64,000 bases of DNA from an uncultured Lachnospiraceae bacterium (GTDB lineage: Bacteria > Bacillota > Clostridia > Lachnospirales > Lachnospiraceae), in assembly GCA_947625755.1 (NCBI GenBank), contig CANQPJ010000003.1, positions 97,045 through 161,044 on the forward strand. Reading direction: 5' to 3'. Shown here one piece after another: positions 15,883-29,400 of the stretch. The notes beneath the pieces are model-generated. The model was given only the letters and a program-made list of their open reading frames with translations, had not been told where the DNA came from and made no database searches. Both the position numbers and the translations under genes were made by a program. Positions within the stretch are counted from its first letter, which is position 1. Each line of letters starts with the position of its first letter.

Positions 15883-16896
15883 TTAGTCTCCCTTAACATT
15901 GTCAAATACAATATCTTCATATGCGCCGGGATCTTCATCTACAAATTTATTTTTGTACATAAAATCTGCCATCTTTTTAATTCCCTTTGTTTCAGGACTG
16001 TAATATCCTTTTTTCAGATATTCCTGTTCCTCTTCCTGCGTGCTTCCGTCAGCCTCATAAGTAATTGCTGCTGCATCTTTTACATTATCACTGATGAACT
16101 GCATTGCATCACTGATACCGTCACAAAGTGCTTTATATAATTCCGGATTTTCGGAATGTAATTTTTCAGATGCCACGCCTACAATAAAGGAATTTTCTTT
16201 TGGCCATGCATCTTTTACAGAATCAATACTGTGAAGTTTTGATTCTTTCTGTTCCTGATATATATACGGACTTGTAGTTACGTGTCCGAGAACACTTCCG
16301 GTCTCAAGAGATGTCATGCCATCCGGATGTTTCATCGCAATAAGATTAGAGTCCAGAGCATGTGGATCTTCACCCTCTGCATCCAGTGCCATAGCCAGTA
16401 TAATATGCTGGAATGAACCAATATTTACTACTGAAATCTGTGCATCACTGCCCACAATATCTTTCAGACTCTTCTTGGAATCGTCATTTACCATCATACC
16501 ATGTTCCTGACCGGAAACATTTGTGAAAATCTTATAGCCTACTTTTTTAGCAACACCTGTGATTGCAGGTCCTACACCCATAAATCCAACATTTAACTCA
16601 TCTGATGCAATTCCTGTATTAATATCAGCACCAGAACTCATCTGAATCCAGTTAACTGTCACTTCTTTTCCTGTAGCATCTTTATAACGCTTCTCGATTG
16701 TCTTGTTTTTCTGCGCAATCATCGCCGGTGCATAGGCAATACCATATTGATATGCAATATTTAATACTGCTGCCTTGTCAGCGGAAGCGTCATCCTTCTT
16801 GGTTTCCTTCTGTTCTGACTGCGATGTTCCACATGCTGTCAAACTTCCAACCATCATAACACTCAGTGCAATGCATAAAATTTTTCTTAACTTCAT
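15883..16896 (-). CDS. ABC transporter substrate-binding lipoprotein (NMT1/SsuA-like)
   Basis: About 337 residues. Lipoprotein signal MKLRKILCIALSVMMVGSL followed by TAC (lipobox, Cys next to Gly-Thr-Ser). The mature part has the SsuA/TauA/NMT1-like pattern: ...IAYQYGIAYAPAMIAQ..., ...SSGADINTGIASDELNVGFMGVGP. The ligand is likely a small organosulfur or heterocyclic compound but cannot be named. The start ATG at 16896 is chosen for its strong GAAGGTGAAGG site and lipoprotein signal; an upstream in-frame start would add 40 unrelated residues. Confidence 0.9.
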   Translation of the reverse strand: MKLRKILCIALSVMMVGSLTACGTSQSEQKETKKDDASADKAAVLNIAYQYGIAYAPAMIAQKNKTIEKRYKDATGKEVTVNWIQMSSGADINTGIASDELNVGFMGVGPAITGVAKKVGYKIFTNVSGQEHGMMVNDDSKKSLKDIVGSDAQISVVNIGSFQHIILAMALDAEGEDPHALDSNLIAMKHPDGMTSLETGSVLGHVTTSPYIYQEQKESKLHSIDSVKDAWPKENSFIVGVASEKLHSENPELYKALCDGISDAMQFISDNVKDAAAITYEADGSTQEEEQEYLKKGYYSPETKGIKKMADFMYKNKFVDEDPGAYEDIVFDNVKGD

Positions 16897-17132
16897 TTTA
16901 CCTTCACCTTCTTCAATCACAGGTACACTGCTTTTGAAGCCATAAGCAACACAACTTATGGTAATCCTTTCTTTTTTATTTTTTGGAATATAAACCTGTA
17001 CTATGATTTTTATCATAATCTATTATTTATATCCCATAATACATAGTTTATACTAACACCATCGTTTTTATGTGTCAACCACATATTTTTGCTATCATCT
17101 TTTACTATTATGTGCAGCCATTCCGCAATATA

Positions 17133-18056
17133 TCAATTATTCCTCAATATATCAATAAATCCTCTGCATATATCCGATGAGTAGTATTTTCCATTATATG
17201 CCACATAAAGATTCCTTTCAGACAAATAATCAGGCAGCGGATATATACACAGCCTCTCACGGTTATGACAGTTCATAAGCACCACTTCGGAACAAAACAT
17301 CATTCCTAATCCCTGTGCCGCCAACTCTATTCCAAGCAGCACCTGATTCACAATCATTTTACGATTAACAGATACCTGTTCTTTTTCCAAAAATTTATTA
17401 ATATCTTTTTGCAAAGGCTGGTTTTCTTCCAATGTAATCAGCTCCAAATTGGAAAACTGCTTCCAGTCTATCTCGTTACCATTTTCGAAAACTCCTTTTT
17501 TTATCTGATACTGTCTCATCTTTTCGTTAATCTCCCAGCTTTTTGGCACGCAGAGATACATTTTTTCTGTAAAAATCTTTTGAATAGAAAAATCCGGCTC
17601 CAAATTGTCGCTGGTGCTAATAAAACAATCCAACAGCCCTTCTTCCGACATATCCATCAGTTCCGGCAATGTGGCTATTCGAATAGATACTTTACTTTCT
17701 GCATATTTCTTTTTAAACTTTACAATCTTATCAGGCAAATATGTATTTGCATATGCTGCCGGTGTTCCAATGGTTAGCTTCGCATTTTTATTTTTGATAA
17801 TGTCATTGATTTTATGAAAACACACCTGATATTCTAACTGGGATTTTTTTAAATATTCAATTAACACCATTCCTTCTTCTGTAGGACAAATGGGCGTCTG
17901 TTTTCTCTCAAAAATACGAATTCCCAGCTTTTTTTCAATTTTGTTTACTGCCGCTGAAAGCGCCGGCTGGCTAATGCCCAGTTCGGATGCAGCTTTTGTA
18001 AAACTTTTATTTCTGTAAACAGATAATATTACTTTTTCCTGTTGCCCGTGAATCAT
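17133..18056 (-). CDS. LysR-family transcriptional regulator
   Basis: About 307 residues. N-terminal winged helix with SFTKAASELGISQPALSAAVNKIEKKLG, the LysR signature; the rest is a periplasmic-binding-protein-like effector domain. It lies directly upstream of the importer genes on the same strand, with about 235 bp between, so it probably controls them in response to the transported compound or a product. ATG at 18056 has AAAGGA eight bases before it. Confidence 0.9.
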   Translation of the reverse strand: MIHGQQEKVILSVYRNKSFTKAASELGISQPALSAAVNKIEKKLGIRIFERKQTPICPTEEGMVLIEYLKKSQLEYQVCFHKINDIIKNKNAKLTIGTPAAYANTYLPDKIVKFKKKYAESKVSIRIATLPELMDMSEEGLLDCFISTSDNLEPDFSIQKIFTEKMYLCVPKSWEINEKMRQYQIKKGVFENGNEIDWKQFSNLELITLEENQPLQKDINKFLEKEQVSVNRKMIVNQVLLGIELAAQGLGMMFCSEVVLMNCHNRERLCIYPLPDYLSERNLYVAYNGKYYSSDICRGFIDILRNN

Positions 18057-18337
18057 TGTCAATTCCTTTCTATTTACTAATATTTTCCTATATTTATCAA
18101 TTTATTTTATTATAGATTTTCAGGCTTGTAAATATAAGACTTTCTATCCGTGGTATAAATTATGCTGATAATATTGCAAAAAATTTACTGTTGCTTTATT
18201 TTTTTTATTTATTATATAATATATATCATTCGATGTATTATTAATCTCCACTTAATGATACGGAAGTTTACGTGACAACAAACACGTTCATGCAGTTGAG
18301 GCTGTACAAAGCATTTATATTAGAAGAGGAAATTAAA

Positions 18338-19381
18338 ATGAATAAAAAAATTTTTCAAAAGATAATTTGCATATTACTAGCCATTATAGTAAGTGTATCT
18401 ACAATCAGTATCACCCACACAAGCACTCCTGTGTACGCGCAAAGTAAACCAATAAAGATTTTGTTTGTGGGCAACAGTATGACCAGTACGGTGACATCCA
18501 TTCCGAGAAATTTAAAAGAAATGATAAAAACTACCGGAGACAAAGCTGAAATTGATAAGTTTATTTGCTTTGGCAAAGGGTTTAAAGAATACGCTGATAA
18601 AAAAAATAAATATGGAAAACAACTGCGAAAGAAATTAAAAAAGAAGAAATACGATTATATTATTTTTCAGGAGCAGCCCAGCGCTATGGTTACAGCTTTT
18701 GAGAAAGAAACATACCCATGCTTTAAAACCTTAAAAAAACTGGCAGTAAAAAACGGCGCCAAACCAATATTATTTATGACATGGCGGTTTAACTATAATT
18801 TTGAAAAAAAGACAAAACAAAAAAAATACAAATATACGCCAAAACAAATGTTAAAAATTCTTTCCAAAAACAGTTTAAAACTTTCAGCTGATTATAATGT
18901 AAAAGTAGTCACGGTAGGTTTATACTTTGAATATTCCAATAAAATACTGCCAAATATTTTTTTATGGAGACCAAAGGAAAATAAACATCAGGGGAAAAAC
19001 GGTGCATATCTGGCATCATGCATATTTTACAGAGAATTGTTCGGCAAAAGTGCAACGAATATTAAATTTTATGCAAAGTTACTTGTAGAAGATGCTCTCA
19101 AACTTCAGAAAGTTTCTGATGTGGTAATGTCTCTTAACAAAAGCAAAGTAAAATTAAAACGCGGCAAAAAGGTAAACCTGACTGCATCAATAAAATCACT
19201 CGGCGTCAACAACAGTTATTTACCTCAAAAAGACAGTTATACATATCAAAGCGCTGATAAGAAAATTGCCACAGTCAATAGCAGGGGACAGGTAAAAGCC
19301 AAGAAAAAGGGGAAAACACTTATTTATATTACTTCAAAGAGAACCGGGCTGAAGAAAGCCTGCTCCGTAGTTGTAAAATAA
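18338..19381 (+). CDS. Exported SGNH-like hydrolase with lysine-rich Big_2 tail
   Basis: About 347 residues from the ATG at 18338, which has GAGGAAATTAAA upstream and begins a clear signal peptide (cut after PVYAQ). The mature start KILFVGNSMTSTV carries the GNS block of SGNH/GDSL-like proteins (DUF4886-like), and DYIIFQEQPSA fits a later block, so an esterase-like role on cell-wall or dietary glycans is possible. The last 85 residues are a Big_2 domain very rich in Lys (VKLKRGKKVNL ... GQVKAKKKGKTLIYI), closely resembling the N-terminal domain of the giant protein. Transcribed divergently from the LysR gene. Confidence 0.75.
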   Translation: MNKKIFQKIICILLAIIVSVSTISITHTSTPVYAQSKPIKILFVGNSMTSTVTSIPRNLKEMIKTTGDKAEIDKFICFGKGFKEYADKKNKYGKQLRKKLKKKKYDYIIFQEQPSAMVTAFEKETYPCFKTLKKLAVKNGAKPILFMTWRFNYNFEKKTKQKKYKYTPKQMLKILSKNSLKLSADYNVKVVTVGLYFEYSNKILPNIFLWRPKENKHQGKNGAYLASCIFYRELFGKSATNIKFYAKLLVEDALKLQKVSDVVMSLNKSKVKLKRGKKVNLTASIKSLGVNNSYLPQKDSYTYQSADKKIATVNSRGQVKAKKKGKTLIYITSKRTGLKKACSVVVK

Positions 19382-19390
19382 AATTCAAGA

Positions 19391-19437
19391 AAAAAATCAT
19401 TGTATCCTGATTTTTCAAGAGATACAATGATTTTTTT
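19391..19437. terminator. Bidirectional terminator between convergent genes
   Basis: AAAAATCATTGTATC/GATACAATGATTTTT, 15 pairs, with T-runs on both strands, between the stops of the SGNH-like gene (+) and the helical-bundle gene (-). Confidence 0.8.
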
Positions 19438-19870
19438 ATAAATATTGCCGAATATCTATGGCTAATTTTTCTTCCAGATTAATTAATCGTTTTGTAATAT
19501 CTTTCGTTTGTTCGCTGGCAGCTTTGTATTGATTTAAATATTTGTGAAGTGACTTCACACCCATGTTGCATCCATCCGTTATCAAATCTGCAATTGTTTC
19601 GTCAGACTCGTCCATAACCAGCTTAACATTCGTTTTCATCCATGACATACTTTTTGCCATGGGGTTTGGCTCTTTTCCTTCGTCATGGTACTGCTCTAAT
19701 AAATTCTGTATTTCCTCCTGCAATTTCTCATGTTTTATCTTGCAATCAGAAAGGAGTTCTCTAAATTTATTATGATGTACATACTCTTGAACTTCATCAA
19801 TCGAAGAAACTCCCATTTTTATCCCTGCATCACATTCTCTCAATAATTTTATAGTATCTGATTCAATCAT
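19436..19870 (-). CDS. Small helical-bundle protein, family not recognised
   Basis: 144 residues, almost all predicted helix, with evenly spaced charged and hydrophobic residues (for example KHEKLQEEIQNLLEQYHDEG and IADLITDGCNMGVKSLHKYL). It resembles ferritin-like/DUF2383-type four-helix bundles but I cannot assign it. Good AGAGGTGA site. The Cro/C1-type gene lies 67 bp upstream in the same direction, so the two may be co-transcribed. Confidence 0.65.
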   Translation of the reverse strand: MIESDTIKLLRECDAGIKMGVSSIDEVQEYVHHNKFRELLSDCKIKHEKLQEEIQNLLEQYHDEGKEPNPMAKSMSWMKTNVKLVMDESDETIADLITDGCNMGVKSLHKYLNQYKAASEQTKDITKRLINLEEKLAIDIRQYL

Positions 19871-19937
19871 TAATCGTTTTCACCTCTTATATTTTTTAAT
19901 ATCCCCTCTTTTTACAGTATCCCCTCTTTTGCTTATA

Positions 19938-20168
19938 TTATTCTTCCTCACAGAATTCAAAATACTCATCCTGAAAAAAATCTTTCAGACTCATCTCGAA
20001 TCCATTACAGATTTTGTTCAGGGTTGATATTGTAGGATTTGTTCCATTGATAATATTCATCAATGTTGATTTTGGGATAGCGGCACGATATGCCAGAGCA
20101 TAGTAAGACATTCTTTTCTCGAAACACAAATCATTAATTCTTTTAATAACTGCTTCCGTGGAATTCAT
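19938..20168 (-). CDS. Cro/C1-type (XRE) helix-turn-helix regulator
   Basis: 76 residues, essentially one HTH_3 domain: KRMSYYALAYRAAIPKSTLMNIINGTNPTISTLNKICNGFEMSLKDFF. Acidic C-terminus. Strong GGGAGGGG ribosome site. Small single-domain regulators of this type are common in this group of bacteria; target unknown. Confidence 0.88.
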   Translation of the reverse strand: MNSTEAVIKRINDLCFEKRMSYYALAYRAAIPKSTLMNIINGTNPTISTLNKICNGFEMSLKDFFQDEYFEFCEEE

Positions 20169-20335
20169 GATGCCCCTCCCATATATAGTCCTAAAATAAT
20201 TTTACTAACAATTTTTAGTGATTGGGACTATATATAGTACTTATCGGGTATTATTTACAAAAAAATATATTTTATACTGTTTCATATCTCTATTTGCGCA
20301 GTATTATGGGAGGAGTTCTCTTTTGTTTTTGTGTA

Positions 20336-20391
20336 CAAAAAACATTTCCCTTTCAGAGCAATCAGCACGACTGCTCCTTAAGGGAAATGTC
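20336..20391 (-). terminator. Terminator of the giant protein gene
   Basis: Minus strand ACATTTCCCTT ... AAGGGAAATGT followed by TTTTTT, about 12 bp after the stop codon; the 27-nt loop holds a second small GAGCAGT/GATTGCTC-like helix. Confidence 0.75.
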
Positions 20392-20402
20392 CTTCTTTTA
20401 GT

Positions 20403-23400
20403 CTATTCTGTTGTTTCTTCCTGTGGTGCATCCGTTTTTTTATCGAAAGCACTTACTCTTAAATCTCTGGTTTCTTTCTTGATTTTCAGGAAGTATTTTT
20501 TCTTGACTGCTGTACTTTGCGTCAGTTTTCTGTCGCCCCGTGCCGCATCATTTGTTAACGCTTTCAGATATTCCTCATAAATCTCCTGTGCGTCAATATA
20601 GGTACCTTCGTCATTCCAATGTTTCTCTAATCTATCGTACCTATCCATCTTGTACTTTTTAAATGTAATATTCTCATCTTGAGTAATATAACGCAGGGCA
20701 ATCAAGTCGGTAGTCTTCAAATCATTCTTTCCTGTCTTCTTACCAATATAGCTCTGACTAAAGTAAGCCATATAGCCATCATAATAACCACCTGTACCTG
20801 TCAGCTCCCATGCCAGCCATTTGAAACTTGGACCGTCAGCACGGTCATCATCTGCATGTGGCTGATACCAGTGGATATTATAAATAGAATCTGTAGCTGC
20901 ACCCGGTGATTGAATCGTTGTCTTTTTCACGTTTGGTTTCAGCATAATGTGATTATCCCACAAATCATTCATGGAATTAAGATTCATTCCTTTGACTTTG
21001 TCAACGGTTAATGGCTCATATGCAACCTGACTGTCCCCTTTCTCCTGTACTTCTTTGCTCTCATTTGCCAGTTTTGGATAAGATACCTGTACAGCTACTT
21101 TTGCCTTTTCCTCATCGCTTAACTTGAAGAATGCCTTTGCCTCAATATAATCCAGGAAGTCATTTAATTCAAAATATTTCTCGTAGAAATCTTTCATCTT
21201 CTTATCCGTATTAACACGCTCATAAGTGAAATTCTGTGTGATTTCCTGCGTATCCGGCCAGTCTATCATAACGTTTGGACTAATCCAGCCATCGTTATAG
21301 TATTGCTGCAGATTTCCGGCAGTATAATCTTCCGGTACGCCCCTTCGTCCATTCCCCATCAGGAATATTTTACTATCCTGATTATGCAATGTCTCGTGCG
21401 TTGCCACATTAAATCCATTAATCAGTTTAATTGCAGTCCAGAAAACTTCCGAACCGGTTGCATAAGCTCCTGTACCGTTTGGAGACGGCCATTTATTTAG
21501 TGCCTCGGCAAAATATTTGTGATATGGTTCCTGTGTTGTCCTAGGATTGTTGAACACTGTTCCGGTGGAGGTCAAAGTAGTTCTCATATCATACTGCTGA
21601 TCGACAAACGGATTTAAATACTCCTCGCCGACATAATCACTGGCAAATTGATAGAAGTTTCTTAACTGCATGGTAAAGTTTGATATTTTTTCCTCTTTGA
21701 ACTTCTTCATTTCTTCAGGATTATCCGGATTTTGTACATATATACGGAGAGATCCATAAAATACCTGTGTCGGGCTTGTAATGACGTACATGGAATTCTC
21801 CGGTACACTAAACAATGGCAGAAAACTATTCTGTGTATTTCCACTACGTTTAAAATGATCCCAGAATGTGTAGTATGCTTTTGGATTATTAATTGGCACT
21901 GCCTCATAAAATCCACCATGCCAGTTTGCCTTAAACCAATCTTCTCCGGTCTTATAATCCGTAAGACTTGTTACATAACTGTCTATAAAATCACCAAGAT
22001 TATCTATTGTAGTATACCTTGATATATAATTATTATAGAAACCGCCGGTAACATTTGTTGCTGAATTAGAGCCTTGAACTAATTCCTCTGACAGATTCAA
22101 CAGGGTCATTCTGTTGTCAAACATCTCATCGCCATGGAACATAATAGATTCTCCTACGTCAACTCCATCCATATCCAAATCATACCAGTATTTGAAATAA
22201 TTGTAAGCGTACAACATCTGTTTTAGTTTACCGTTTTCAACAATGTTCTGCCTAATCAGATTATCCAGCACATCATTTTCAAAGGTTGGAATATATCCAC
22301 AGTTTACCAGCATTTTTTCTACAAAGTCTTCCAATTCACGTTTGGTTACTTCATTGTAAAATTCTTTGTACAGTCTGCTGTCTTCTCCGGACGTAATCGG
22401 ATCTAAATCCTTGGTATAGTCATATTTGGATGCTTCGTCAATCAATTCTTTTATAATCTCGGCATCTTTGTCTATAATAAACCTGCTGTAGTTATATCCG
22501 ATATTCAAATCCGGTATCATGTAAGAAGCGACATTGCCATAGTAATCATCAAAGTCTATCTCATATTCTTTTTCCGTTCCATCCTCAAATACCATACTGA
22601 TTTTTGCCAGACTGTTATAATTTTCTGTTGTGAGAACAGATACCAGTTTTCCATTTTTATCATATGGAAGAACATAATCAATAATTTTCTGATTCAGGAA
22701 ATGATCTTCTTTTATTTTATTACCATCCGTAAGTATTTCCTTTGCATCATAGAATGGCATCAGCTTATACATATTATGGTAAATTACTTCTTTTTCCGGA
22801 TGATAGTCCGGCAGATGATAAATACGATTGTAATCCGGAATATATACCCGGGAATTGTCCGGTTTATATCCATCGTCATTAAAGGAAACTGTATCGCCCT
22901 TTAATGTAGGAAGATTATCAAAGGATGTATTTTCCAAATTCCAGATTTGTTTATCAAACTGCAAACTTTCAAAGAAACTCTTATTAATATCCTCTTTTGA
23001 TATTTCTTTAATTCCATTCCCTTCGCTCTTATAGGAAGTCGTATCCTTCAGATGATAATTATTTTCTGACTGTTCTGAAATGGTACTGCGCGGACTGTAG
23101 AATGTTGATATATTCCCTCCACTGCTTACCAGACTTAAATTGTTTTTCAATGTTACACCGTTGGAGTTCGATACAACTCCGCCGTTTCCACCTTCGCCAA
23201 ATCCATAATATGGTGTCACTGACATATTGATAATGTTATTGGTAATTTGGGACTTGTTATCTGTAATTCCCACCAGTCCACCGTTAAAGTGCCATCCTGA
23301 CATAATCTTACCCTGTACATAACAGTTTCTTATTATAGAGTCATACAGGTAAGATACTCCACCTGCGTTGACCTGACTGAGATAATATCCTGCAAAATTA

Positions 23401-26400
23401 ATGTTTACTGCACTGGAATTTTCTACAACAGAACCATCCCGAAGCTGATATGCAAAGGTAGCATTGTTACTCTTTCCATCACCGTTGACAAATCCGACTC
23501 CATCAATGTGCACATTAGAGATTTTAGCACCATAACCGTATTTGGTTACAACAGATTTGTCTTGTGGTTTCAGGTAAGTGATTCCTTTAAACACAAGATT
23601 TTCCACAGTCGCCTTTCTCAATGTTTTGAATAATGGTTTATGAAGGTTGCGGATTGTACGTCCGTTACCATCCAAATGTCCTGTAAAATCAAAGTTAATA
23701 ATTGCTTCAGAATCATCCAGATTGGCAGGGAAATCCTCTAAATCATAATCTTTATCCAATGTAAAGCTGCCATCCGGTTTTTCTCTCATTTTATCTAATA
23801 AAGCACCGAAGGAACCGTCATATCCAAAGTTTTCGTCCTCCAGAATGTCCAGTGTTACCTCTAATGGTTTTAACTCTCTGCCATTATAAATCATGGCGTC
23901 ACCATAATCTAAAACCAGTTTCAGCTTACCATTTTCTTCTTCGTAATCTGTAATTCTGCTGAAAAACTGTGGTATATCCCTCATGGTTACTTTAACCAGA
24001 CAGTTTTCCAAAACATCCAGATTATTCACAGATAAGCTTTCAACTTTTTCCACACTGCCTGTATCTGAATATCGGTACAGTTGAACATCCACAACATCTT
24101 TCATCTCAATATAACGGTTATTAATGGTGACAACTTCTTTATATATCTTACTGTTCTCAAAATAGTTAATATTATCTGTGCTGTCACAGTCTCTGTCATA
24201 AGTAGAATAAACGGATACGAAATATTTGTCTGCACTGGTCTTATTAAAGGTAATATTATTTGTGCCTACTTTCAATGTATCCTCACTGACAGATAATTCC
24301 AAGCCATATTCGTCTTTCACCGCTATCCACAGTTTTCTGCCGGACTGGTCAACATCGCTGATTTTCGTCTCCAGATGAATAATATCCTGATTGTTTGTAT
24401 CAAAGTAATACTCCATCTGCTCTACTTTGACCACATCTTTTAATACTTCATAGGAAATCTTTTCATCGTTGAGTTCCACTTTATTTCCGCTGTTTAAAGT
24501 AACAGAATTAATCTTTGCATTTACCAATCCTGCATTTTTTGAACCTTTTATGCGCACGGAATATCTTCCGGTCTGTTCGTTCTTTTCCAATGGATATTCT
24601 ACATCATCAATCACAATGCTTTCCGGATACAGAGAGCCTTTTGCTTCAAAATCAAAGGAGACGCCGACATCCTCGTTCTTCTCAAAATATCCGGTTTCTT
24701 TACCACTTGTATTAAAGGTCTTGATGTCATTAAATGCTACATCATAATTACCGGTCAATAAGAACGGTTTTTTAAAGATGGTTTCATCAGTATAGGAATT
24801 TGCATCACCATTTTCATCGCTTAACTGATCTGTATCAAGATCATAGGTTGCTTTAATTTCAAATTGCGATAATTCATCCAAAGAAACTGTATACTCTACA
24901 CTGTTTTCACCAACATGCAAATCTTTTCTCTCTCCGTTTACCAATGCATAAACCGGATTTGCGTCAAGTACATCATCCGGATCGGAAATATCAAAAGTGA
25001 ATACGACTTTATTATCTTCTATATGATTTTCTGTTTTATAATTAGAAACAGTAGGAATATCCTTTAATACCTCTATCTTATCATTCCGATGGAATTCCTC
25101 TATCGTGTCATTACTAAAATTAATTTGCGACACGTTGATTTCCTCAATTCCTTCATCTTCCTGAACAGGGTAGTAAATCCGATACTTTTCACCTCCCAAA
25201 TGTTCCACATCATATTCTTTACCATTAATTACCAAATTGGTAATATTAATCGCCTTGGACAGATTATCATGGTCATCCGGATCAATCAGAACAACTTTTG
25301 TACTACTGATTGTATAGTCTATCGTAATGGTCTGCCCCTTCTTTGGATAACGGGTTGAAAATTCACTGTTTAAAATTGATGTATTAACTTTAGAATCATA
25401 TTCTCCGGAAAATAGCAACTGGTCTTTATCATTCCATCCCTCAAAAATGAAGAGATCTCCATATACACTCAGTTTATATTTTGCAGTCGGAGGATTTGGA
25501 ATATTAAATTCAACCATCTTATCTTTCACAGAAACATATTTTGTATCAATAATCTGATTCTGCGAATCCCTCAATACAAACTTCAAATCTGAAACAACTT
25601 TTCCATCCCTATCGTCCAGATTAAATGTAAATCTGATTTTCTGTTCCTCAATATCCTCCTCCACATCAGTAAGGTAAAACTTCGGATCCTCACGCAATAC
25701 CATAATCGGCACTGCACATGGAATATCAAATGATGCTCCGTTTTCCAGAATAACTTTTTCATAGTTCAAAAATTCCTGATCATAACTGCCCGGTCTGTAA
25801 TTTAGTACTTTATATTTGTTTGCAGTTTTACCTTCGGCTACCGAATATTCCTTACCATCAATAATAATCTTTGCCGGCTTATAATCAGATATATTTGTAC
25901 TTTTAAAATTAACCTCCATATCATTTTTGTCAGTATTCATACTAAAGATATAAAATCCACCCGAATCTTCAAAATAGAATTTGTAATCCTCCAGCCCGGA
26001 TAATGTCACATCTCTTTCGTAGATGTCTTCGCTTGCAGATGTCTCATCTTCTATTTCTTCACCATCCGGCGTTTCTCCCTCACCGGTCTGTACCTCGTTT
26101 AATCCAGACAGACTCATTATATTTTGTACGGAATTTACATTTGTATCTCTTTCCGGTTTTAAATCATAAGTTGCATGAACTACGATATGATAATTCCTGT
26201 TGAGCTGTGTCATTCCAATATCATTCAATGCAAATGTGTATACTGCATCTCCCTCCGTAAGCAGTTTCGTTGCCACGTTTCCGGAGTCGTCTGAAACCGT
26301 AAGAATTGCATCTTCAGTGAATGCCTCATCTGCATCATTTATTTTAAATGACAGCTGATTTTTATTTTCATCAACAATAAAGTGCGTCAGGGTCGGTTTA

Positions 26401-29400
26401 TTCCTAAATACTTTAATCGCAACCGGATTTGGATCTTCCACTTTGTAGTTATTATTTCCGACCTGCATCTGGGTTACTTCCTGTTTGAATATACCGGCTG
26501 CCTTTGGCGCTGGCACAGTAATTTCATAAGTATCCGCTTCTTTTAACTTCGTAGTGCTGTAACTAGTATCCCCAATAAAAACTTTTCTTAAATCCTGATC
26601 AAAATTGGTATTAATCTTATACGTGATTACAACATCTTCTCCCTTATCTGCAAATTCCTTATTAATGCTTTCATCAACGATAGTAACCCTTGCTTCCGCA
26701 TTTTTTTCCTTTGTAAATAAGTTGACAGTTTCAAATGTCTTACCATCGCCGACATCATACTCCGCTTTTAAATCTATCAGATACCTGTAAGATTTTATTA
26801 AGGACATACTCAACGTATCTGCTCCCGGCTCTATTTTCTTTGTGGCAGCTACAACCCCTGCGCTATTTCTCATATATGCTGTCAGGGATTTTATGGTATT
26901 ATGCGGGTCGTCAATCTGATAGTTGACAATAGCCTGATTATTAACTGCATCTTCCCGGATTTCATCATCCACGGTCTTTATGGTAGGAATAATATATTCA
27001 TGTGTGTAAGTCAGATTCCGGTCAATTCTAAATGTTTTTTCACCCATACGAACACTTTCCACATGAATGGTATGAACGCCTTCTTTTCCCGGTTCCAGTT
27101 CCAGATGATATACGTTATTTGCATCTTTTGTAACTGTATGTTCCGTGCCATTAATTGTAATTGTGCTTACGTTCTCGTATGACATTATCTTGTTTTCAAA
27201 GGTCAGCTCTACCTTGTGTCCGTTTGGAACTCTTTTTGGCACACTTAAATTTCTGGCAACGAAATTTGGTTCATTCTTTCTTGCAATTTCAATCAATCTG
27301 GTTTCAGCAATTTCCCTGCCTGAATTAAATTCATCTTCAACAGAACTATCCAGATTATAGTTTTTCTCAATGTTTAACGTATACTTTTCCCCCGGTGTTA
27401 AGCTAATGGTATAATCGTTTTCTCCTGTCCGAATCTTTGTTTTAAATACTTCACGATTATCCTCATTATCATAGACTCTGATGAAACTATCCAACAGTGC
27501 ATTGTCATTGTCTGTCACATTAAAGAATAAAGTTACGCTTGATTCATTGTTTGTCACAGATAATCCGCTGATTTCCGGTTTATCCTTTAAAATTTCAATG
27601 TCTGCAAATGGCACGCTTCCTTTAAACTGCTCCCTGCTGACCACTTTGCCACTGTTGAGTTTTACATCAGAAATTTCTATTTTTTCTGCACCCGGTTCAT
27701 TTTTTCCTTTTATTTCTACATAGTAATAGTCTACAGAACCGTCTTCTTTTTCAACAGTATGAACGGTAAACCATTCTCCTTCACCGGACTTATCCTCTAA
27801 ATCATGAACTCTCACTTCAGACGGAACAAGCTCTGTTTTATTTGTACAATCAAACCTTAACTGTATCGGCTCATTTTTTGCAAAGTATTTCGTCTCTTCG
27901 TTTGTCTCATTTTTGAAGGTTTTCAAATTGCTGATATTTAACTCATAGTTAGACAACAAGGTAAATGTCTGCTCTTTCCTGAATGTTGATTTGTTTGTGT
28001 TTTCGTCTTCGCCTGCTAACCGGTTAGTATCCAAATCATATTCAACTTCAATGGAAAGTGTATGCTCTACATCAGGCTCTACAATAAAGAATATACTGTT
28101 TGGACCCTTATGTATTGTCTGCTCCTGTCCTCCTACTGTTGCCTTTCCGGAAACCATTGCATCATCCGGATCGGTAATCTCAAATGTGAACATAACCATT
28201 TCTTTTCCTAAATCATCAGAAGAAGAGAAACCTGTAATGTCTGGCACAGTCTTTAATACATCGATTTCATCCGTATGCGGATTTTCCGAAAGATCAGCAA
28301 ATTCATCATTGGTAAAAATAACCTTTGTCACTTTAATGTCATCATATCCGGCAGTCTCTGGTGCCTTGTATGCAACATTATAATTGTCCTCTGATTCTTT
28401 TGTAACGCTGTATTCTATACCTTTAATCACTACTTTTGAAACATCCAGCCCTGTATTTGAGCGGATATTGTAACTGATAGCAATCGTTTCTCCTTTAGCC
28501 GGATATTTTTTGGAAATAGAATTTGTTTTCATTTGGACAACCGGAGAAATGGTTAAAATATCACTCTTCTTTAAAGAAGTCTGTATGTGCTTCTTTCCGT
28601 CTGCCAATTCGTAGTCTCCCTGTATTTCTACCATATATTTTCCGGCAGTTACACCATCAAAGGAATTTTCTCTTCTATCTGCTCCAAACTCTTTTTCCTG
28701 AATTTTATTTCCGGTCTCATCCTGCAATACTGCATACAATTTTGTCAATGTGTTTTCTTCATCTGTTACGTCGAATTTCACATGAATCTGATTCTCCGCA
28801 CCCTGAAGATTTATGTCGGTCACCACAGGGGCTTTTCTGAAAATTGTAGTTTTTACCGTATCTGATAATTCTACTTCATCTCCATTGGCTAAAATCACAC
28901 TGTCAATAGTAATTTCTGTTCTGTGGTCTACCTGCTCCGGTGTAATACTATACTCAAACGTATAGGTATCTTTTTCCCCTTCTACCATTTGCGCAGAATA
29001 TTTTTTCTTTTCTACATTGACCTGTACCACTCCATATTTTGAAACATTTGTAGATTTAAACTGTAAAACTGCCTTCTGTTCTTCTATATTGACGCTCTTT
29101 ACAATGAAATCACTGACAGAGAGATGATAGTCGCCGATAAACTCTACATCATCTACAGTTCCAAAGAGTTTTTCACCCTGATTCTCATTATTCTGACTGT
29201 CTTCGTCTAAATCATAACTAATTTTTAATTCAACCTTATACTTAACAAATGGCTGTAAATCCAGCGGATAATCCGTTTTGTTTTTCACCAGCGGCACATT
29301 GGTAATATCTCCTGTTTCCTTGTTTGTAATGACAATATTACCACCTGCAAAACTGTCATCATCATCTGACATATGAAAGGATGCTGTTGGTTGTGCACCT